Source of the DNA: Haematobia irritans
Lineage: Eukaryota > Arthropoda > Insecta > Diptera > Muscidae
Reading direction: 5' to 3'
Assembly (NCBI RefSeq): GCF_050003625.1
Contig: NC_134400.1
Location: 44,564,557-44,628,556 of the forward strand
DNA length: 64,000 nt
Of this stretch, positions 58,995-64,000 are shown piece after piece (within the stretch, counting starts at the first letter, position 1; every line of letters begins with the position of its first letter). The translations under genes and the position numbers were made by a program. The notes under the pieces are model-generated. The model was given only the letters and a program-made list of their open reading frames with translations, did no database searches and was not told the DNA's origin.

Positions 58995-59892
58995 ATGAAC
59001 CCATCGGAATGGGTAAGTAAATATATTTTTTAACTTTTATTGCGTTATATTTTTTATTAATTTACTTTTTATTAATTTATTTACATTTATTTTCAGGATA
59101 AGGAAATGCACATGTATAAGGAACATTTTAAAAATGTTACCGATGAGACATGTCATTTCCTCCATGAACTTTACTCCAAATACATTGAAATGCACCTAAA
59201 ATATTTGGAAAAAGTCGTGGCTGGCGGAGGAGATGGTACCGTGATGGCTAGTAAACTTAAAATATTATTAATTTTTATTATCATATTTTAATTTATATAT
59301 TTTTATTTATTTTCAAACAGAGGAAGATTATAGGAAAAAACTTAAAAGAAATTTTGGGAGAAGCAAACTTGTTCCTCCACGAGTAAGCGTCCAAATACAT
59401 GGAAATGTATTTATTTTGAAGAACCCGCTGAGAAAGAAGTGAAGAAGAAGGTGGAGGAGGAGGAGAAATTGGTGGAAAAGGTGGTTGAGGAGGAGATTGT
59501 GGAGAAAGAGAAATTGAAAAAGGAAATGTACAGTTTCAATCTCTTACACCAATGAACCCTTTTGGCTTCGAGCTCGTAGAGAAGGAGCCACCCATATCAG
59601 ATATAAACTGCAAATATTTTAATGTAATTTCAAAAACGAAAATGGCATATGGGATGGCTGAACAAAAATTGAGGGAGGAGTACGACATCCCCCCTGGAAG
59701 ATTTTTGGCACGGAAACTGGTCAATATTCGGCGAAATGCCCTAAGAAGTCACATCGCGTTACGTGAAAAATCTAGGAATCCATTTATACCCTATGCACTT
59801 CGGTAAGTTTTACATTTAATTTTACATTTAATTTGAAATTACGTTTTTCTATTTTCTTTTTTTACAGTTGGAAACAGTTGTATGAAAAATGA
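58995..59892 (+). CDS. Spliced hypothetical gene, partly decayed, function unknown
   Basis: A chain of exons with GT-AG borders fits one reading: 58995-59012 (MNPSEW), 59097-59250 (DKEMHMYKEHFKNV, FLHELYSKYIEMHLKYLE), a short exon from 59321, an exon starting near 59522 and running through PMNPFGFELVEKEPPISD, GMAEQKLREEYDIPPGRF and ARKLVNIRRNALRSHIALR to 59802, then 59868-59892 (WKQLYEK, stop). The segment 59360-59400 repeats exon 2 at DNA level in another frame (FLHE, SKYMEMYL) with stops, and a Glu/Lys-rich open stretch (59422-59520) follows, so exon 3 may instead be a ruined duplicate. I recognise no family. It begins just after the MITE at 58006-58954. It could be a lineage-specific gene, a pseudogene or a captured transposon gene. 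Confidence 0.4.
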
Positions 59893-59899
59893 ATGAATT

Positions 59900-60440
59900 A
59901 TTATAAACAGTTGTATGAAAAATTTAATGAAAATAATATAGTTATAATAAAAATTAATTATAATAATTATTATTAGTTATAATTATAATAAAAATTTTAA
60001 TTAAATTGTTGAAAGTTTTCTTTAAATATGTTCTAAGTCAAAACTTAGAATTGCTTAGAATTTACTTCTTCATGAGAAATCAAAGTGGTTTTTCCATCCC
60101 ACTTTTTATGGAAGATAGATAGGTTTATGGCAAATCTCTTTAGGAGGACTTACAGTAATTAAGGTAGTCAGTCGATTGTGAAGAAAGTTATTTTTTTATT
60201 TTCCACGTTTGCTTTTTTGCTTTGTTGCTTCTTTTGAACGCCGTCAGTTTTTTCTAATCCTGCTTTTTTCTATACGCCATTTCTGGTTCAAACAACAAAA
60301 CAAACAACGAAACAACAACAATTTTGGCTCCGGTTTTTAGTCATATTTGTATTTAACATTAATGTTTTATTACAAAAGAAAATATTTATTAATATCTAAT
60401 ATTAATGAATGAACTATTCAACTAAAACTTCAGTGTAAAC
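59900..60440. other. Intergenic, nothing assigned
   Basis: AT-rich sequence with a duplicated ACAGTTGTATGAAAAAT motif at its left edge and CAACAACAA near 60310. No gene or repeat family recognised. Confidence 0.5.
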
Positions 60441-60449
60441 GCGCAAGCG

Positions 60450-60593
60450 CGCCTGGTCATTCTTGGTGCGGTTAAAACTAGAACGCCTCATATGTAATAG
60501 GTACTTTTAGTTAATGTGACATCAGAATGAACGAATAGTGTAACTGAGCCAGAAAATAAATCGGGCCTCCATTTTAACCTAACCTTGGTGCTT
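60450..60593 (+). mobile_element. LINE 3' end fragment (same family as 4255-5790)
   Basis: TATGTAATAGGTACTTTTAG, GAGCCAGAAAATAAATCGGG and CATTTTAACCTAACCTT correspond, in inverse, to 4335-4440. A strongly 5'-truncated copy with the CCTAACCT-type end. Confidence 0.65.
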
Positions 60594-61478
60594 TTGATCT
60601 ACGACCGAAATGTTTGCAAGTTTAACACTGTCCGCGCCTATTGAAATTTGTTTTACCTTGAGCCCGTTTTTCAATATTGTCAGATCTTTTGCTATTTTAT
60701 TGCCGAACAATGTCAGGTGTTGGCCCACCATTATATCATTTGTCAATACGCCCATTACCTTTATAACTATTTAATTTCGATGAAAAAACATTTTCTCTGT
60801 TTTGAGGTGTTTGAACCAGGGCTGTGGAGTCGAGTCAATTTTGCTCGACTCCGACTCCAGGATTTTCTTATTAGCCTCGACTCCGACTCCGGAGTCGACC
60901 CCAGGTGGTATACATACATCTCATTGTAACAGTATTCCAATTGCAATTTTAAGATGTAGTGTTCCAAATATAGACCGATATAAGTATTCTATTTTGCCAT
61001 ATGTGTTTATATGTCCAAAAGAACTCTAATTTTAAGATTTGATACGACTCGAAGATCTCAGCATTTTAGGTATGTAAAGAACTCTACATTTTAATTACAG
61101 GCCAATTAATTAAAATACGACACAAGACTATATAGAGACCACATAAAAATATGGGTAGATAACAACAATCTCCAGAATATGAATTTATAAAAAAAAACAC
61201 AATTTGAAAAACTAATAATTATGCTTCCAGATGTTCAAGAAGTAAAATCCTGGTATTGGCCTATATAGGCATTTTGTAAGATATAAATCTATATAAAAAA
61301 GAAAAAATACACAAAAATCAAAATGTCGGGCTAATCAGATAGAAAGTTTAGATGTTAAAATTGTAATGTGTCGGATATATAAAACAAACATAAACTGTCA
61401 TAAATTACGAGGGCGGAATTTTAAATAACCACTACCATACAACAGATGACAGGAATAGCTGGACAGTTACGAATATTA

Positions 61479-62541
61479 GGGCTGTTTTCTTTTAGCACTG
61501 GATATGCTAAGCCGTGAAGGACTAAAAGAAAACAGAGTACTCGTTTATCCGTTTATCAAAATAAAATCGACATCGGCGCGACTTGCACTGATGAGATGTT
61601 CTGGACAAACTGAGTGAAGTAGATTTTGGAAAAAAGTGGAGTAGATTGAATAAAATTGAAGTAGCATACATTTTTGAAAACAAACAATAGAATTCATTTT
61701 ATTATACCCTCGACCATAGGATGGGGGTATATTAACTTTGTCATTCCGTTTGTAACACATCGAAATATTGCTCTAAAACCCCATAAAGTATATATATTCT
61801 GGGTCGTGGTGAAATTCTGAGTCGATCTGAGCATGTCCGTCCGTCCGTCCGTCTGTTGAAAAACGCTAACTTCCGAACGAAAGAAGCTATCGACTTGAAA
61901 CTTGGCACAAGTAGCTGTTATTGATGTAGGTCGGATGGTATTGCAAATGGGCCATACCGGTCCACTTTTACGTATAGCCCCCATGTAAACGGACCCCCAA
62001 ATTTGGCTTGCCAGGACTCTAAGAGAAGAAAATTTCATCCGATCCAGCTGAAATTTGGTACATGGCTTCAGCATATGATCTCTAACATCCATGCAAAAAG
62101 TGGTCCACATCGGTCCACAATTATATATAGCCCCCATATTAACTGATCCCCCGATTTGGCTTGCGGAGTCTCTAAGAGAACAAAATTTCATCCGATCTGG
62201 CTGAAATTTGGTACATGGTGTAAGTATATGGTCTCTAACAACTATGCAAAAATTGGTCCACATCAGTTAATAATTCAATGATTAAAACCGCTATGTTAAT
62301 CGTAATTAAAGGAATAGGAAAAACAATTAGGTAATATGGGGAAAAATTTTAAAATTTGAAGCAGAACAAAAAGTGAAGCAGATTTTTGAAAGAAGGAGTG
62401 ACGAAGTAAATTTTGTGAAAATGAAGCAAAATACTTCGATTGAAGTGGTAGCGGCAGCACTGTTCTAGATAGAACACCAGTGCAACGATGTTCTGGATAG
62501 CTCATACAAATGTTGCATCCAGTGCAAAAAGAAAACAGCCC
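61479..62541. mobile_element. GGGCTGTTTTCTTTTAGCAC-family TIR element with TA duplication
   Basis: Left end GGGCTGTTTTCTTTTAGCAC, right end CAGTGCAAAAAGAAAACAGCCC, flanked by TA (61477-61478, 62542-62543). Relatives: 28832-29139 and a fragment at 50762. Confidence 0.8.
61702..62278. repeat. Dispersed ATAGCCCCCATATAAAC-family repeat, innermost insertion
   Basis: Starts TTATACCCTCGACCATAGGA and carries the same landmarks as the copies at 10440 and 46495, including (GTCC)n and CTTGAAACTTGGCACAAGTA. The open frame on the minus strand across it is a by-product of the repeated units. Confidence 0.85.
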
Positions 62542-63536
62542 TATTGTTTCTATAGAAGTAAAATGGTGAAACATAGATTTATAAATCTATCAGTTATAGA
62601 CATTAGAGTCCATTAATTTAATGTAAAGAATTTCGAGTGGCTTTGAGGAAACAAACTTTCTCCCAAAAGACCGCTTCAGATGTTGGCAGGGGTTTAATTT
62701 CAAATTACAGCTTCCAAGGACATCGGGTGTATATGGAGATTTTTCAAGTAATTATCTCCATATACAAAATCTGGGCCGACGGGAAATTTCCGCATTTATT
62801 TATGGATCTCAAATAACTCAAAATTTCTGACAACTCTTATGAAAATTTTAGACTGGAAAAAATTTTTTAAAACAAATCGGAGATGGGTTTATATGTAGGT
62901 GCTATATCACAAAATTGTCCGGTATGACCCATCTTCGAACTCGACATGCCTGCCAAAAATTCAGAACGTTAGGTTTTAGTGCTATATTGCCTTAAAAATG
63001 TACCTTTATCAAGAGCATATATAGGGTTAAAAATCAATAGTTTAATATGTTAAAAATGGACTATACAATTGGTCAATTCAGCCCATATTCTAGTAAAACC
63101 TTCTTTTTATGTCACTGTGAAATTTCACCCATATAAATACACTTTGAATGGCCTGAAATCCAGTACTTCGTTTTTCGTTGTTCGATTAAAGACCCCAATC
63201 GAATCTAATTTGTCGAAATATTTCTTTAGTTACAAAGATATGAAGTGTTTTTCTAATTTTGTTTCGCCAGAGTCGGAGTCGAGCAAATTTTATACGACTC
63301 CGACTCCAGCAAAATCTTCAGACTCCGACTCCGGCTCCGACTCCACAGCCCTGGTTTGAACTCGCCAACAATAAAAAAGGCGTTTTGATTGTCAAGGGAA
63401 ATATAACGTAATCAAACGATTACGCTTGAACTCCATTACGAATACATCTATTCTATTCGAACAAAATTAAACGAAAATTATTTTGGTGGCTTGTAAATAA
63501 TCAATAAAACTTATACAGGTTGGCTGATATATATTA

Positions 63537-63915
63537 CCTGCCAACATTTTTTGAATTTGACGGCGATTCTGAGAATCCCCACCACGTCGAAAACAGTCGT
63601 ATACGATATCCAAAAATCTTCGCAAAAGCGCCGTCACTATTGAGAAGTTGTACCACGCCTAGTTACTACAAAAAACTCGCATGAGTGCAATTATTAGGTG
63701 CCTTTCTGAATAAATTTAGAACGACGCCAATAAGAGCCCCTTCAAACAATCAGAAAATGTGAATTTTAAGATAGTTGTAAAAGATTCATTGTGGTCAAGT
63801 AAAACACGATTGTTTAGACGTTTATTAATTTGATTAAACATGTATAAATTCTTACAAATATAACGAGTCTGTGGTAGTGATGAGGATGAAATAAAACTTT
63901 GAAATGCTGGCAGGG
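63537..63915 (-). mobile_element. Internally deleted CCCTGCCA-family element (379 bp)
   Basis: Left end CCTGCCAACATTTTTTGAAT and right end TTTGAAATGCTGGCAGGG; about half of the 789-bp reference is missing between TTACAAATATAACGA and GTCTGTGGTAGTG. Confidence 0.85.
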
Positions 63916-64000
63916 TTGCGGCCAACTTCAGGTTACAATCATTTCTAAACCGATCATCTAACAGCTGATAGTTTTATTCCAGTGATAGTTCATTTGATTG

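Larger units (their letters stand above)
60817..63353. mobile_element. hAT-like element (2537 bp), 8-bp target duplication, with nested insertions
   Basis: Ends CAGGGCTGTGGAGTCGAG and GGCTCCGACTCCACAGCCCTG are inverted; subterminal ACTCCGACTCC arrays occur at both ends. The 8-bp duplication GTTTGAAC is intact at 60809-60816 and 63354-63361. Inside lie a TIR element at 61479-62541 and, within that, a dispersed repeat at 61702-62278. An inverted fragment of the 56385-type repeat is at 62740-62960. No transposase frame was seen. Confidence 0.88.

Overview
The window reads as AT-rich chromosomal DNA from a higher fly (Diptera, probably a calyptrate or muscid relative; species not determinable from sequence alone). 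The evidence is short GT-AG introns, opa-type CAA/CAG runs in coding exons, fly-like proteins (a ZAD zinc finger, Myopic, Dcp2), and dense, mutually nested transposons. No bacterial, viral or CRISPR signal is present.

Five host genes can be assembled exon by exon with consistent reading phase: Dcp2 (minus, exons from 12585 down to 1238, 3' end beyond the left edge), an MGAT4-type N-acetylglucosaminyltransferase (plus, 24033-25905), myopic/HD-PTP (minus, 11 exons, 41487-33735), a ZAD C2H2 zinc-finger gene (plus, 43279-44486) and mRpL21 (minus, 45625-44961, tail to tail with the zinc-finger gene). A sixth locus at 58995-59892 looks like a small spliced gene of unknown function, partly decayed. 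These jobs are mostly housekeeping (mRNA decapping, N-glycan branching, ESCRT/endosomal sorting, mitochondrial translation); nothing suggests they form one pathway.

Layout. 1-12.6 kb: Dcp2, whose 8.75 kb first intron is packed with non-LTR retrotransposons. 12.6-24 kb: transposon-rich intergenic DNA with a self-nested TIR element, a Mutator-like element with a 9-bp target duplication, a MITE, a tRNA-derived SINE and a decayed LINE. 24-26 kb: MGAT4. 26-33.7 kb: AT-rich spacer with a SINE, a small TIR element and an unidentified acidic ORF cluster. 33.7-45.6 kb: myopic, the zinc-finger gene and mRpL21. 45.7-64 kb: a transposon graveyard with intact terminal repeats and target duplications, including three-level nests, two (TA)n tracts split by one insertion, and several families in multiple copies.

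The most informative observations concern the mobile DNA. A tRNA-derived SINE shares its last ~60 bp with an RNase H-bearing LINE in the same window, which suggests a LINE/SINE partnership, and one SINE copy ends in four TTAGG units. The order of nested insertions can be read from target-site duplications for hAT-like (8 bp), Mutator-like (9 bp), Harbinger-like (TWA), TA-inserting and 2-bp-duplicating families. I did not find a convincing new multi-gene system.
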